DNA of 64,000 nucleotides from Agarophyton chilense (GCA_030374765.1 JARGXX010000004.1:1302001-1366000), one strand, 5' to 3'; positions 22,792 to 34,635 are shown, numbered from the stretch's first letter. Notes: generated by a model from the letters alone, not told the origin. Translations and numbers: made by a program.

Positions 22792-23424
22792 TGTCGTATA
22801 ATAGCAGAAGGGCTGACCCTTGAGGTTGTCAATATACTACACTGACCTTGTAGCTGATGGATGCGAGGAATCATGGGCCATGCAGCTCCGGGCGAGCTAC
22901 CATCTACGTGTTGTCAGCCACGTGTATTGTTGACATGTACCTTCTGGTTGAGTAATTGTTAGTAATACTAATTGTAATTATATGTATTTTAGTACAGTAG
23001 TTGAGTGGCCACCTGGCACTGTAGCCAGTGTTAACCAGGTCTCTGACACTAGGTCAGCGACCGTGCCTTGCTGGCACCTCCCGGGTGATCTGGAGAGTGC
23101 AGTCCACTGCATATAGGGAACTGCACCTCCCCCATCCTTATCTGATAAAGACAGGCATCACTTGGGTCACGACTATACCTTTGGTTTATTGTTTCTCAAC
23201 TACCACACAGGCATTCCCGCGTGTCGACGCCTACCATCGTTTACCTACATGGTATAGGCTAGTCGCCCCGCCGTTTCCCCCAGCGGGTTTTCACGGTGCC
23301 CTGTTACCATCGAGGTTTACTACGTCTACCTTCTAAGGTTGAGCGTCAACACGCTCCCTACGGTTGAGCGTCACTACGCTCCAAAGACAAGACGGTAGCA
23401 TACCCCAGAGGTGATTGTACGACA
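22792..23424 (+). repeat. 5' LTR of Gyp-D
   Basis: A 633-base LTR from TGTCGTATAATAG to GTACGACA. It differs from the 3' copy at scattered single bases and one or two single-base indels, indicating a fairly recent insertion. Confidence 0.93.
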
Positions 23425-23427
23425 TTT

Positions 23428-23445
23428 TGGTCTCCCGACTTAGAA
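23428..23445 (+). other. primer-binding site of Gyp-D
   Basis: TGGTCTCCCGACTTAGAA starts three bases after the LTR. It is identical to the Chromo-A site. Confidence 0.8.
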
Positions 23446-23509
23446 AGTATTTTTAGGTTTCGTCGTACCTTCACAGTTCACACGAGATTCCGAGAAGGAT
23501 TGGACGCTC

Positions 23510-25690
23510 GTGAGCGCCTCGCCAAGCCATAAAGGTCTACAAGGAGCTCCATCGGTTCAACCGATTCTGGAAAACACCGAAGAACTGCTCCGGCACCCTC
23601 GAGACAAAACCGGAAAGGTACATGGTCCGCTGCCAATGGCAACGGAACCTCAAAGGGAATTTCCAATTGATGTTGCAACGGAGGAGCTATGGCCTCAGCT
23701 CGAAGAGCGAGCGAAAGCGCTCGTCACCATCGCGGTCGAGGATGCATTTACCATAAAGGAGAAGTCGGATACCCGGATGGTTCCGCCCTCAATGGACGTC
23801 GATGCATTTACCCGTATTGTGGTTGACCGAGCAGCTCAAGAGCTATCGGACAAAATACCTGAAATGGTGAAACAATATCTCTTTACATATGCTAGGGAGC
23901 ATGTTTACCGCGCTGTGCAGGACCTTTGGGTTTCCGAGGGATTCGCAGAATCCCGACCTACACAGGTGAACATCGCAAAGCGCATACCACAAGGGTTCCA
24001 AATGGGTCATTCCAACAATTCCACACACTTACCTACTGATAGTGAGTACCTACAAGGTCCAAGGCAGAGTCAAAAGGTCCCGGGGAAGGTAGATCCTCAA
24101 GAAATTTAATTGCCACCAAATAAAGGTCTCGTTCAAAAGGATACCCATGGAGTTGGTCCCAAGGAAGATTCGTCTGACTCGTTGGATGAGCGACTAAGAA
24201 ACCGAAAAGGGAAGAAGCGGAGGACGAAGAGGGGAAAGAATCGAGAGGATGATTCAGACCCCCGACTCGTCAGACTCCACTTCCGATACGAGTTCATCGT
24301 CGGATGATGACCGTAAAGGTAAGAAGAAGAAGAAACCGAACAGGTCGACGAAGAAGTCGTCGAAAAAGAACCGAAAATGTAAGAAGCGATACAATGAGGC
24401 GTCCGACTCTGAGTCGGACACCAAAATGGACCTGGAGGTGCACCAACCGTTGAACGATATGTTCACCCAGCGGTTGATTACAGGACCTATCGGTTGATCA
24501 ACAAGTCTTCTGAATACACCCAAGAGGTTGCCCAGAAGATTGTTAAGCACCACAAGAAGCTCAGCTTCCAAATGGGTGACACAACCTTCACAGGTACGGA
24601 TCCTATTGCGGTGATTGAGTTTCTACAGAAGTTCAAGCTTGCATGTGACCAAAATGGGTTTTCCGAGGGCGCTGCTATGTGTCTATTTCAGTTTTACTTT
24701 AAAGGACAAGCATACTACTTGCTGCTGGGTAGGCTCCGCGGCAATACCTTAGCCGTGGATGAGGATGGCACCGAGATGTTGGAGTCATACGCAGGAGTGG
24801 TCAATTTCCTTTTGGAAACATACGCCACCGATGCAGTTATCCAAGAGGCTTACTCGGAAGTCCTCGCTTACCATCAAAGGTCTGGGCAAACCGAAACGGA
24901 GTTTTCGCTCGCGTTTTGGAATCTGGCAACCCGTTGTGGTAATGTGTTCACTACCTCTAGGTTAAAGTCGCTATTTGCCGACAATGTCGACAAAGCGATC
25001 CGTTCCCAGGTATGCAATTACCTGGCCACTGACCGAAAGCTAGACTACAATGGGCTTGCTCGATACTCCCAGGGCCTTGGAGATACACTTCGGTTGGGAA
25101 AGAGACCAGCCATGCCTCCAATCTCGAAGGATAAACCGAAAAGTTCGGTCTTGTAAATTGAAGATACCACAACCTCAGAGGGTAGCTCGCACCTCGAAGT
25201 ACCTACAGGGCCCGCTATCCACTTGGTAGCGACCCAGGGGCGGTTCTCGAAACCTTCGACGGTAGGAAATTGGTCGTCAACGCGTACACCAAACTCGGTA
25301 TAATCGCCGCCAAGTTCGGTGAGCTCACATGGGATGCCGGGCGTGAGCTCCTATAATTCGCCACCCACATCTTACGCCACTGCTTCTACCAACCAGGTTT
25401 CGAGGGCCCCCTCAATGGTAACGCAAGACCCCCAAACTGGGGGCCTCGTTTACTGGTTCTGCCTCGCGACAGACCATTTGGCAAACAATTGCGCTAACTT
25501 ACCTCCAGGGATGAGAGACCAATTGATTCAGGCTCGCATGCAGAATCACCAACGCCTCTATGGGTCTTCAACGCAAGCACCAAATAGGTTCCAACCCCGT
25601 ACACCGGTACAGGTCAATAGCATCGAGGAAACACCAAAATTGGACTCAACCCCTCCCGTACAGGAGGAAAAACCCGAGCGGTTGGCGTAA
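23510..25690 (+). pseudogene. Gyp-D gag in several frames
   Basis: An N-terminal frame (23,510-24,109) ends at a TAA. A Ser/Asp then Lys/Arg-rich low-complexity linker (24,249-24,497) follows. A capsid-like frame (24,494-25,156) reads QMGDTTFTGTDPIAVIEFLQ and ETYATDAVIQEAYSEVLAY, resembling the gag core of Chromo-A/-C. A last frame (25,319-25,690) holds the zinc knuckle as YWFCLATDHLANNC, with Tyr for the first Cys. The protein would package element RNA. The splits show decay, although each part is long. Confidence 0.8.
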
Positions 25691-26172
25691 TGGCCGAACA
25701 CAACCTGCAAACGGAAGGCCAATCGATACCCAGAACCTTGAAGGTGGAAGAGAACACGTCACAACCAGTTCCGGTTTGTCATATGAAGTACAACAACTAT
25801 AAAATACGTGCTTCAATGTGTTTCTCCGATCGCCTTGCGGTTCCGGTCACTTGCGTGTTGGATACGGGGGCCAGCCCAAACGTGCTGAACTTCCGCGTCA
25901 TACCTGAGGCGGTACTTCGGAACTTGAGCCGACCACCCGACAACAACCCGCTGGTGGATGCAAATGAGCGTCCATTAAACCTTCGAGGTATGCTCACCAC
26001 TGTGGTGCAGCTCGGACACCTCAAGGTAAAACTGCAATTCTTTGTTGTCGATTGTTTACCGACAGACTGCCTACTAGGTACGAACTTCATTGACAGACAT
26101 GTCAAAGCAATCTTTCCTGGTTCCCATACAGTCGCCCTACGTCAGGGGGGGACCAATTGCCATTTTAGGTAA
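25690..26172 (+). pseudogene. Gyp-D aspartic protease
   Basis: The 160-codon frame shows the gypsy protease signature VLDTGASPNVL with the D-T-G triad intact, and CLLGTNFIDRHVKAIF downstream (the usual LGxDFL/I block). It overlaps the next pol frame in a different register, so gag-pol continuity is broken at about 26,100-26,170. It would cut the gag-pol polyprotein. Confidence 0.8.
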
Positions 26173-28106
26173 TATGGAAACCAGACGGGGATGTTTCGTC
26201 ACACCGAAGAAGAGAATATCCACCGAAAAGGTCTCCAACAAAGTGCGCATTACCAAACAGGTTGTTATCCCGCCAATGCACCAAATATTGGTACCGGTGT
26301 CGTGTGCGACCCCCGGGCTGGTCAAACTACAAAACCATCCGAGGTTAACACATCTACACCTCACCTTGATGGCCAACAGGAATGTCGACAACATCCCAAA
26401 GCAACCCTGTAAGGTGTGTCTCAGTAACTTCAGCAGTCACGACGTGAAGTTGCCGAAAAATACCAATGTTGGTATCTCACTACCGGCACCACAAGGGGTC
26501 TTCACCATAGCTCACACTGATCTCGGGGAGGTCGCCTTCGATAAGGAAGTGGGGTGTGCAAATGTGTCCACAACCACAAAGGTATCGATAAACACCAACT
26601 TGGAAGCAAACCTAACCGAGAAGGCATCGGTAGACAAAGAAGAGGAACCTGACCCTGAGAGGCAATGGCAAGATACAGTCCAGATCGGTGAAGAAAATGG
26701 CCAACTGCGGGGCCGTATTATCGACGTTCTGGAGGAGTTCGAAACCATGTGGTCAGGCCATCTGGGCCAAATTAAGGCTACACAGCATCGCATCGAGCTC
26801 CTCCCTGACTCGAAGCCGATATATCAGCAACCATACCGTGCAGGTCCGAAGGTGAGAGATGTAGAACTCAAAGAAGTGGAGCGAATGCTCCATGATGGTG
26901 TAATTGAACCAGCCAACTCAGATTGGGCTAGTCCCGTGGTTCTGGTTCAGAAGAAAGAGGATAACCGTATGAGGTTCTGTGTGGACTGTAGGAGGCTCAA
27001 TAGCGTGACCGTCAAGGACTCGTACCTGATACTTAGAATGGATGAGTGCATCGACTCCTTGGGAGATGCGCAGATATTTACCAAGTTGGATGCCAATTGT
27101 GGTTATTGGCAAGTACCCGTAGGTGAGAAAGATCGAGACAAAACGACCTTCACGTGCTATGCAGGTTTGTTTCGCTTCACGCGGATGCCATTCGGGTTGC
27201 GCAATGCTCCAGCCACCTTTCAAAGGGCGCTGGACATCATCCTTTCGAAGGTTAAATCCTCTATTCCAGATAGGTAAAAGAGCATTTTGCTCACGTACGC
27301 ACCGTACTAACCGTCCTAGCTGAGGCGGGGTGACGCTGAAGCTACACAAATGCGTCTTCTTTACCAGAACGGTTGAATACCTGGGCCACATCATAGGCCC
27401 TGGTACCCTAGAGTTTGCGCCGAGCAACATTAGAGCCGTACAGGAGGTCAAGTTGCCACTATCCCAGACAGACGTACGGTCCTTTATAGGTTTATGTGAC
27501 GTCTATCGTCGCTTCGTGAAGGTATTCGCGAAAATAGCGGCTCCCCTCAACAAGAAACTCCAGAAAGGTGAACCTGAACGGTTTGAGAATCTATCGAACG
27601 ACGAAATGGATACCTTTGAGGAATTGAAACAAGCGCTATTGTCGCCGCCAATCTTAGCGTTACCGAAAACAGGTCTACCGTACACGCTGAATACAGCTGC
27701 ATCCCCTGCCCAAATTGGTTGTTATCTCATGCAGGAGCAGCACAACGGAGACAAATTACCTATAGGATACTGGAGCCGCGCTATGAATGAGGCGGAGCAG
27801 AACTACACGGAAACCAAGAAGGAATGTCTAGCAGTAGTGTGGAGCATGTTGATTCTCCGTCCATACCTGTATGGTGAGCGCTTTACGTTGCGCGCGGACC
27901 ACGACGCCTTAACGTGGATCCTCGGACTCGCAGATGCGTCTGGTAGACTTGCCCGTTGGAGGTTGAGACTGTCGGAGTTGGAATACGACGTACAGTACCG
28001 TCCAGGTATCAAGCACAACATAGCTGACGCTATGACACGCTTAAACACCTCAGGGTTAGAGAAAGAACCGGTGGACGATGATATCCCTTGCTTTTTGGTG
28101 TCATGA
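26090..28106 (+). pseudogene. Gyp-D reverse transcriptase and RNase H, active site deleted
   Basis: The RT N-terminus contains the gypsy linker (RIELLPDSKPIYQQPYRAGP) and SDWASPVVLVQKK. Motif A is IFTKLDANCGYWQVPV, with its Asp kept, followed by FRFTRMPFGLRNAPATFQRA. After LSKVKSS at about 27,250 the YLDD box and its flanks are missing. The sequence rejoins at HFAHVRTVLTVLAEAGVTLK (27,290 on), then VEYLGHIIGPG. RNase H at 27,650-28,106 reads TLNTAASPAQIGCYLMQ, where the first Asp is lost, then TKKECLAVVWS and RADHDALTW. Without YLDD the copy cannot reverse-transcribe itself. Confidence 0.88.
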
Positions 28107-28166
28107 AACCAAAATGGTACCGGCGAACACCTGGAAAGATGTTGGGACTTACCTGAAGAAGGTGCT

Positions 28167-29808
28167 TTGCGGAACACCGACATGGAAACGCAGATACTGA
28201 CCCTAGAGGAAACGAACTTCACGCCCGTAATACGAGAGAAATTTACACGAGAACAGGCCCAGGATGCGTACTGCAGAACTCTGGCTGACCAAATTTGTTT
28301 CAAAGGATCACCGTTCGATGTGGACCACAATGAGTACATCGTGAGAAGGTCAACCTTGGATGGTAGCCTTCAAAAGGTGGTTCCGAAGGCACTGCGCCCG
28401 AGAGTCTTGTATCTCGCGCAATACCCGCGACTATCGGGACACCCCGGTGCCACCAGGATGTATTACACCTTGAGGCAACACTTCTATTGGCCTCATATGG
28501 CCCATGATGTCTATACCTTTGAAGGTCAATGCGAATCTTGTGTTCGTACCCGCGGTGGTATTCGAAAGCATCGAAAGTACCTCAAGCTGTTTCCAGCAGC
28601 AGATCCACTGGAGTTTGTTGCGATAGATCTTCTAGGACCACTTCCCAAAACCAAGAATGGGTATCAGCACATTCTAGTGATCACCGACAGGTTCTCGATG
28701 CTCACGAGAGCGATACCTTTAAATGAGACGAAGTCAACCACGCTGGCGATCCTGTTCCTCAACAATTGGGTCTACCCTTATGGCGCACCACTGTACCTAC
28801 TTACCGATAATGGTTCGAACGTTGGCATCGAAGTTCTTCGAAGCAGTCTGTAACCTATTGGGTATTAAGCACTATTTCAAGACGGCCTACCACCCGCAGA
28901 CGAACGGACAGGTCAAGCGCTTTAACCACACATTCGTTTCAAGGCTACTACACTATACGGAAGAGCACCAAACTGGGTGGGATGAGCTGGTGCAACCGCT
29001 CACCTACTCCTATAACCTTCAGGTACACCGGTCAAAGCAGACCACTCCCTTTGATTTGGTTCTTTCGCGACACCCCCCAGGTATTGTAGTGCAGGGAGAT
29101 CATACCACCAGAACTGCAGCTGGCACACTGACCACTGCCCAAGTCAAGCGAAATACCCTTGTGACATTGAGGAGGGCTCTCAAACATGCAGAGAGCCGCC
29201 TCACTGCAGCCCAGAAGCGGTACAAGACCGACTATGATCGTAGGGTAACCAAAGTGGTCTCTGTATCGTCGGGACAATATGTCTACATAGACAACCCGCC
29301 TTCAGTGAAAAGACCACGAAAGGGTGATGGAGCGGACGATGAAGCTATTGATAGAGATATCAATTCGAACCTTCTACCCAAATCATGGGGACCTTATAAG
29401 GTATTGAACGCATCAGACCACACCATTACGTTTGACCAGGACGGAATACTGAATAAGATATCAATTGACCGTATTACGGTAGCACCTGAAACGGTTCAAC
29501 ATCGCATGGAGGCGGAAACCTCAGCTCGAGAGCCCAGAGCTGTAGCCCTGCGTACTCGACCCTCGGAAGACCCCACCCCAATTGAGGTGAACGATGATCT
29601 ACAAAGGGATGATCCAGATTACAACCCTCTAACAGGGACGAAAATGCAACCTCAAACGGTAGCAGCGGGAGCTCCCGACCCGGCTCCCACACACGAAGCT
29701 CCCAACTCGGAGCATATGAATCCTCAAGGTGGCATTCCCCCGAAAGATCAGGACCAAAATTCAGAGGAATTTCCCGTTGACCGTCTGGTGGGCCACACGC
29801 GAACCTAA
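28167..29808 (+). pseudogene. Gyp-D integrase, frameshifted and Glu lost
   Basis: The frame contains the HHCC finger (LSGHPGATRMYYTLRQHFYW, then CESCVRTR), the core AIDLLGPLPK with the first Asp, and LLTDNGSN with the second. A frameshift follows near 28,815, into the frame used downstream. There, HPQTNGQVKRFN has Lys in place of the third catalytic residue (NGQVERFN). The GPY/F module (SWGPYKVLNASDHTITFD) is clear near 29,390-29,440. The frame stops at TAA 29,806-29,808. Confidence 0.85.
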
Positions 29809-29946
29809 AATGGTCTGAAGTACACCGTCAGATGGTATGGCTGGGGCTCAGAAGGGGACACCCTCGAACCTCCAGCCGCAATACCCCCACACTTCCGTAT
29901 CACGTATTGGCGCCGTCGCAAGGAGCCAATGCCCGCAGACGGCTAA
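29770..29946 (+). pseudogene. Gyp-D chromodomain with in-frame stop
   Basis: FPVDRLVGHTRT, a TAA stop, then KYTVRWYGWGSEGDTLEPP gives a chromodomain interrupted near its start. The aromatic WYGW and the acidic DTLEP region match the chromodomains of Chromo-B and -C. This places Gyp-D among the chromoviruses. Confidence 0.7.
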
Positions 29947-29949
29947 CCT

Positions 29950-30905
29950 TAGACCTTCGTGGTACTCAGGCCTAAGGAAGGCGGAGGAGAGACGTCGTTT
30001 TCCCCAGAAGGTGGACGCATATGCGTGTCAGATTACCTACAAGGGAGGACACGAAAGAACAACCGAATGGAACAGTAGAGGAGACAAAAAGAGAAACCAA
30101 TTTACTTTAAGAAGGACCTGTTGGTTCAGGAGCAACGGAATCAGGAATACCCGTGTTATTGACTACAAATGGAGGAAAACCTGCAGAAATGGTAGGAGCC
30201 ATCGACCTAAGAGGTAGCGAAGGAGCATTAGCCCCGCCACTGGGGAGAGGAGTCGAAAACAGAAGAGGATGAACGAAAGGAACCGCCGGAGCAGGTTGCA
30301 AAACCGCAGGGGTCAAGTTGGCACCTAGAAGGGGATCTATCAAAGGATAAGATGGCGCAGCAGCAGAGACGCTTGACAGATTGGCAACCTGACGGGTGGC
30401 CAGTTGGTACATGTCCTACTGGAACTGATTCCGGAACTCACCTTCAGGGAAAGCAGGACAGCACGGTTACGGTCGCCACGCCGCCAATTAAGGGCAGCAA
30501 TACCTGAAGGGTTGTCGAGCCATGGAAACCACCAGGCCAGACGCCGCACGCAGGGACCTAGGAGGGAACTGAAGTTTGAGTAACGGGAAAAGGTGAGATA
30601 CCAACTTGGTTAGATAGGGGACTCTGCGGAAGCAGAATCGCAAGCAAGCCGGGCCACTACCAAAAAAGGTGTCCGCGAGCGCGCTAATTACACTGCATCG
30701 CCCTCATGACAGTCCCTACCTGAATGTTTGTCGCTCAATTCGTGCACCGACGTCGTCGCGCGCCCTCTCCAACCGAAACTGGCGCCGAGTTTTGAACCTC
30801 AAGGGATCGCGCGTTGCGCGCAGACACCACTCCGATGCCCACGCCGCTGTCGCTCGCTACAACTCTATGATTTGATGGAAGGAGACACGGGGCGTGCCTC
30901 GCGGG
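29950..30905 (-). other. region between pol and 3' LTR; short antisense frames
   Basis: The region corresponds in position to the aORF of Chromo-A/-B/-C. Only short minus-strand frames exist (30,107-30,412, Pro/Ala-rich; 30,340-30,549, starting MRRLAWWFPWLDN). They may belong together across a frameshift. I could not align them convincingly with the aORF family. They may be a diverged or unrelated antisense gene, or non-coding. Confidence 0.3.
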
Positions 30906-30918
30906 TAGGAAGGGGGTC
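30906..30918 (+). other. polypurine tract of Gyp-D
   Basis: TAGGAAGGGGG directly precedes the 3' LTR, where the plus-strand primer of reverse transcription would lie. Confidence 0.6.
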
Positions 30919-31552
30919 TGTCGTATAGTGGCAGAAAGGCTGACCCTTGAAGTTGTCATTATACTACAATGACGTTGTAGGTGATGGATGCGAGGAATCA
31001 TCGGCCATGCAGCTCCGGGCGAGCTACCATCTACGTGTTGTCAGCCACGTGTATTGTTGACATGTACCTTCTGGTTGAGTAATTGTTAGTAATACTAATT
31101 GTAATTATATGTATTTTAGTACAGTAGTTGAGTGGCCACCTGGCACCGTAGCCAGTGTTGGCCAGGTCTCTGACACTAGGTAAGCGACCGTGCCTTGCTG
31201 GCACCTCCCGGGTGATCTAGAGAGTGCAGTCCACTGCATATAGGGAACTGCACCTTCCCCATCCTTATCTGATAAAGACAGGCATCACTTGGGTCACTAC
31301 TATACCTTTTGGTTTATTGTTTCTCAACTACCACACAGGCTTTCCCGCGTGTCGACGCCTACCATCGTTTACCTACACGGTATAGGCTAGTCGCCCCGCC
31401 GTTTGCCCCTGCGGGTTTTCACGGTGCCCTGTTACCATCGAGGTTTACTACGTCTACCTTCTAAGGTTGAGCGTCAACACGCTCCCTACGGTTGAGCGTC
31501 ACTACGCTCCCGAGACAAGACAGTAGCATACCGCAGAGTTGATTGTACGACA
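30919..31552 (+). repeat. 3' LTR of Gyp-D
   Basis: A 634-base copy of the 5' LTR, ending GTACGACA and followed by the target duplication TTTAT. Confidence 0.93.
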
Positions 31553-31630
31553 TTTATGATTGGAACCTTTACCAGGGTGCATACGGAAAGACATGGAATG
31601 TTAAACTGCATAATGTTCATTGTAATCTTG
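31553..31630 (+). pseudogene. PB2 piggyBac transposase, last fragment
   Basis: Past the Gyp-D duplication the piggyBac frame resumes as DWNLYQGAYGKTWNVKLHN, matching the DxWxLYxG region that follows MCxVD in PGBD proteins. It is cut off at 31,631 by the Chromo-B LTR. Confidence 0.7.
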
Positions 31631-32518
31631 TGTAGAACAACGCTTGGAGCGGAGACTCCACGAAGATGTTCGGGATCTTCCTCTCTTGAGAGACACGCCT
31701 CAGGCGGAGGAGACGCGTCCCAGCGGAGCACAGAAACATACCCACTCTGGATAGGCACGATAAAGTCGGGTGTAAGACTGAGGCCAATCCGGCGGGATAT
31801 ACCTAGAGTGTTTAGGTGAGCACGGCACAGTCCGGGGTGTGACGAATCCTAGGCGGAGCGGTACCACAGCGATTGTCGGAAAAGGAGCGAGGAAACACTC
31901 GTATGAGGTGGACAAGCGGGGTGAGTGGGGCGGCCACTCACGAGAGCCAAAAAGGAGAACAAGAGAAAAAAGGGGGCGAACCCTTATACAGGGGCGAGAC
32001 TACGACAAGTGTAGGCGATTAAATATGAACCCACGGTGGTGGTAGCACTCTGGTTGACAGAGGGGTGGATGAACTAACGTGCAACGGGCGCTCACGCAGT
32101 ATGCGGTGAAGACGCGCCGAAGGCGAAAAGTTCAGAGCCAAGACTCCCTCCTTGGGATCTCCCAAGAGGGTGTTTACTGGGGAGCAGTGCTCAACCTCCT
32201 AAGTAGAGTGGCGCGCGGCCCCTGACAGTGGGCGCGCGCCCGAAAAATAGACACTAAATAGAGATAGCGTAGCTAAATAAATACTGAAAATTACCATATA
32301 ATACTAACCATTAGGTAGAATCCGGGCCACGTGTGGCACGCCTCGCACTCGAGCGTCGGCATCCGTGCAGTCCACGTGTTCCACCAGTGAGCACCTCCGG
32401 TCCTAACCGGCCGTCGGCACGCAATAGCGGTATAGCTTGTCATAGACCAAGCTAATCCTCAAGCGAGCGAAATCTCTATGTCCTGGGAAGAAACCCCCTT
32501 GAAGGGCATTGCACTTCA
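31631..32518 (-). repeat. 3' LTR of Chromo-B
   Basis: This 888-base LTR runs, on the plus strand, from TGTAGAACAACGC to GGCATTGCACTTCA. Its termini match those of the Chromo-A LTR (TGTAGTGCAA/TTGCACTACA). Positions 32,125-32,518 align closely with 36,314-36,698. Confidence 0.8.
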
Positions 32519-32531
32519 TATCCCCCTCCTT
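32519..32531 (-). other. polypurine tract of Chromo-B
   Basis: On the minus strand AAGGAGGGGGATA directly precedes the LTR start TGAAGTGC. This fits the 3' end of a minus-strand element and fixes its orientation. Confidence 0.65.
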
Positions 32532-32553
32532 AGGTGACGAACACGTCCTCGAT

Positions 32554-34422
32554 ATGGCGGGGAGGCAACAGTCCAACTGGCATAAAAGTGAGCCGCGTAA
32601 CGCGTCCAGCGACCACTCGACTGTCGAAGGCAGAGCTGCACAACCAAACGACAAACGCACCAACGCGGTAACCACTCCTCGAACTTCGAGCGTTCTTCCG
32701 CATCGTACGCCAACTTCCAGCGAACACATCCCGATACCTCGGCGACCAGTATTCCCGATGAACGGTGGTAACAACCCCCGCCGGGGTTACTTCTCCAATT
32801 TCTATTCGGCTCCCCTTCTGCGGGGGAGTGCCTCGTCAACCGCGCCCAGCCAATCTCGGGGTCCCGTTGAAGCTTCAAGCAACCTCACTCCTGCGGAGGA
32901 CACCTGGCCCACTTACGACGAACTCGGCGGGTTAAACCCACATCAACATGCGGCGATTCTCCGGAGAGCTCCGTGGTTCCATCAGACAGCGGTCTTCGAC
33001 GAAGAACTCGTGTCGTCGTATGCTGATGGCAATGCGCGTCTCCCGGGGGAGCAGCCGGCTTTGATCACCACCTCGTGGGATTGGCGACGCCGTGTGGCGC
33101 TTCCCATTCACGCGATCCTGCGGCGAAGGCGCGAGTCGGCGGAGGAGGCGCATTGCATATTTGTCCGCATCGGCTATTCACAGATCAACCGGGCGAACTT
33201 TCAATACCCCATCCCCGACAAATTCGGCTTCGACCTACGGATGTACAGAAATCAGGGTGAGATCGGCTATTGTGACCGCCTTGCGGCGTTGGAAACTTAT
33301 GCATGGCGCGGTCAACCGCGAGCGCGTGAAGAAGCGATTTGCTGGGTCCGTCCAATCATTCGTGCCGAGTTCCGTCATCTTCGTCGTGAGTCCCGATATC
33401 GGTGGTTACAGAACTTCATCCGCGAGGAGCATCGGGGCAGATCCCGCTTTGGGTTCTTTGTCCCTTATCAGAGCACGGAGATAAACCGGATTAGTCCCTT
33501 CTATCAGTTCGGGCGATACGTTCCCCTGCCTGGGTGGTGGTCCTCCGTCGAGGTGTGCCGGCGATGTTAGGTGGAGTTGCCTCCCGTCGTCTTCTATCTG
33601 GGCTCGTACCTCATCGAGGATCCGCACTCCGGCTTATGGTCCGTGGTCCTAACCGAATGGGCAGTCCGCGCCGCGGCGTACATCTTGTGGGAAGCCTACG
33701 ACCAGTATCGACTGTGGTATCTTCCTCCGCGTTTGCGTGGTTACATCGGGCAGTTGGACCTTCAACTCCCTCTTGGAGTTGTCAATAACGCTGATGAAGC
33801 TCAGGAGCTCATCGATATAAGTGGGCGTGTCGACTGGGCTGTCGTGCCTGTCCGGCAGAGAAACTGTGGTCAAGAAGCCGGTGGGGCTGATCGGTCTCCG
33901 GGGCGTCGCACGCCGTTGGCGGGAGATTTCATATTCTTTAACCCATGGGAGCAGCAAGAGATCTCCGAGGCGGAGGCGTCGGCACTCCAGATGGCTCCGC
34001 GAGGCATACCATACGGGCACCCCGTGGGGTTTGTCAACTCGGATGACTTCTACTACGCCTATGGCGGTGATGATCTCCCGGAGGAGAAGGGCGAATACCG
34101 TGGCAACGAGGTCATGGAAGACGTTGGAGATCCCGATGGTGTCGATACTACGGCGCAGCCGGAGCAGGGGGCGACTCACGCAGGTGCGGCCATCGATCCA
34201 GTGGCGGCGGCGTTGCCGGATGAACTGGAAGTTATCGAGGTTCCCATACGCCCAGAGTCGGCCGTTATCTCCCAGTTCCTTCGGGGTGTCGGACTGAACG
34301 CGCAAGCGGCGAGCGGCGACATCGGTACGATGAGAGACGCCCTCGTGGCACGCCTAACCGGCGGGAGTAACTCAGCTAGCGATTCGGCTGGCGCGCACGG
34401 TAATCCGGGTTCTTCCGACTGA
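32554..34422 (+). pseudogene. aORF of Chromo-B: conserved antisense protein, one stop codon
   Basis: This is the best-preserved aORF, about 620 codons in one frame. The only break is a TAG at 33,568-33,570; the frame continues on both sides. I start it at ATG 32,554 (MAGRQQSN), because an earlier ATG at 32,509 lies in the LTR. The first 125 residues are Ser/Pro/Arg-rich and look disordered. Conserved blocks follow: APWFHQTAVFDEELVSSY, RAEFRHLRRES, GFFVPYQSTEINRI, GRYVPLPGWW, DPHSGLWSVVLTEW, YDQYRLWYLPP, SGRVDWAVVP, AGDFIFFNPWE and VGFVNSDDFYYAYGG. An acidic stretch and a helix-loop-helix end (FLRGVGL, then LVARL) finish it. All blocks recur in order in Chromo-C. It runs against gag-pol. I recognise no known family. 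Confidence 0.75.
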
Positions 34423-34504
34423 TTTCTTGTGATCTTTGTTAGTATATCCCGCTGTGCGATAGTGTGTGCAGCAACTTCGAAAACAGTAAACTGCTTCCGT
34501 CTAT

Positions 34505-34605
34505 GACGTATTTTTTTTTCTTTCTTCTCTTCCACTTCTTCTGAGTGTCCTTCTCCAGGTCTTCTGTGCATCTTCTCCTTCTTCCAAGGGTCCTTATCCA
34601 GATCT
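34505..34605 (+). repeat. pyrimidine-rich spacer in Chromo-B
   Basis: A TTTTTTTTCTTTCTTCTC run and repeated CTTCT units lie between the aORF stop (34,422) and the chromodomain stop (34,636). The position and composition are the same as in Chromo-A and -C. Confidence 0.7.
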
Positions 34606-34635
34606 TCTGTTCCTTTATCCCCATCGGGTGTCTTC

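Larger units (their letters stand above)
22792..31552 (+). mobile_element. Gyp-D: complete Ty3/gypsy chromovirus insertion
   Basis: Two similar LTRs (22,792-23,424 and 30,919-31,552) with inverted termini TGTCGTA/TACGACA enclose PBS, gag, protease, RT, RNase H, integrase, a chromodomain and a purine-rich tract. A perfect 5-base target duplication, TTTAT, flanks it (22,787-22,791 and 31,553-31,557). The piggyBac reading resumes in frame after it. It is the youngest-looking full element here, but it has lost its RT active site. Confidence 0.95.

Noticed and set aside
23340..23400. Short GAGCGTCAACACGCTCC-like units as a CRISPR or satellite
   Set aside because: There are only two units, inside an LTR and present in both LTR copies. 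They are LTR structure and not an array.
33649..34305. A 218-codon minus frame within the Chromo-B aORF
   Set aside because: It would run in the pol direction, but it has no retroviral-type motif, while the plus-strand frame aligns with two other copies.
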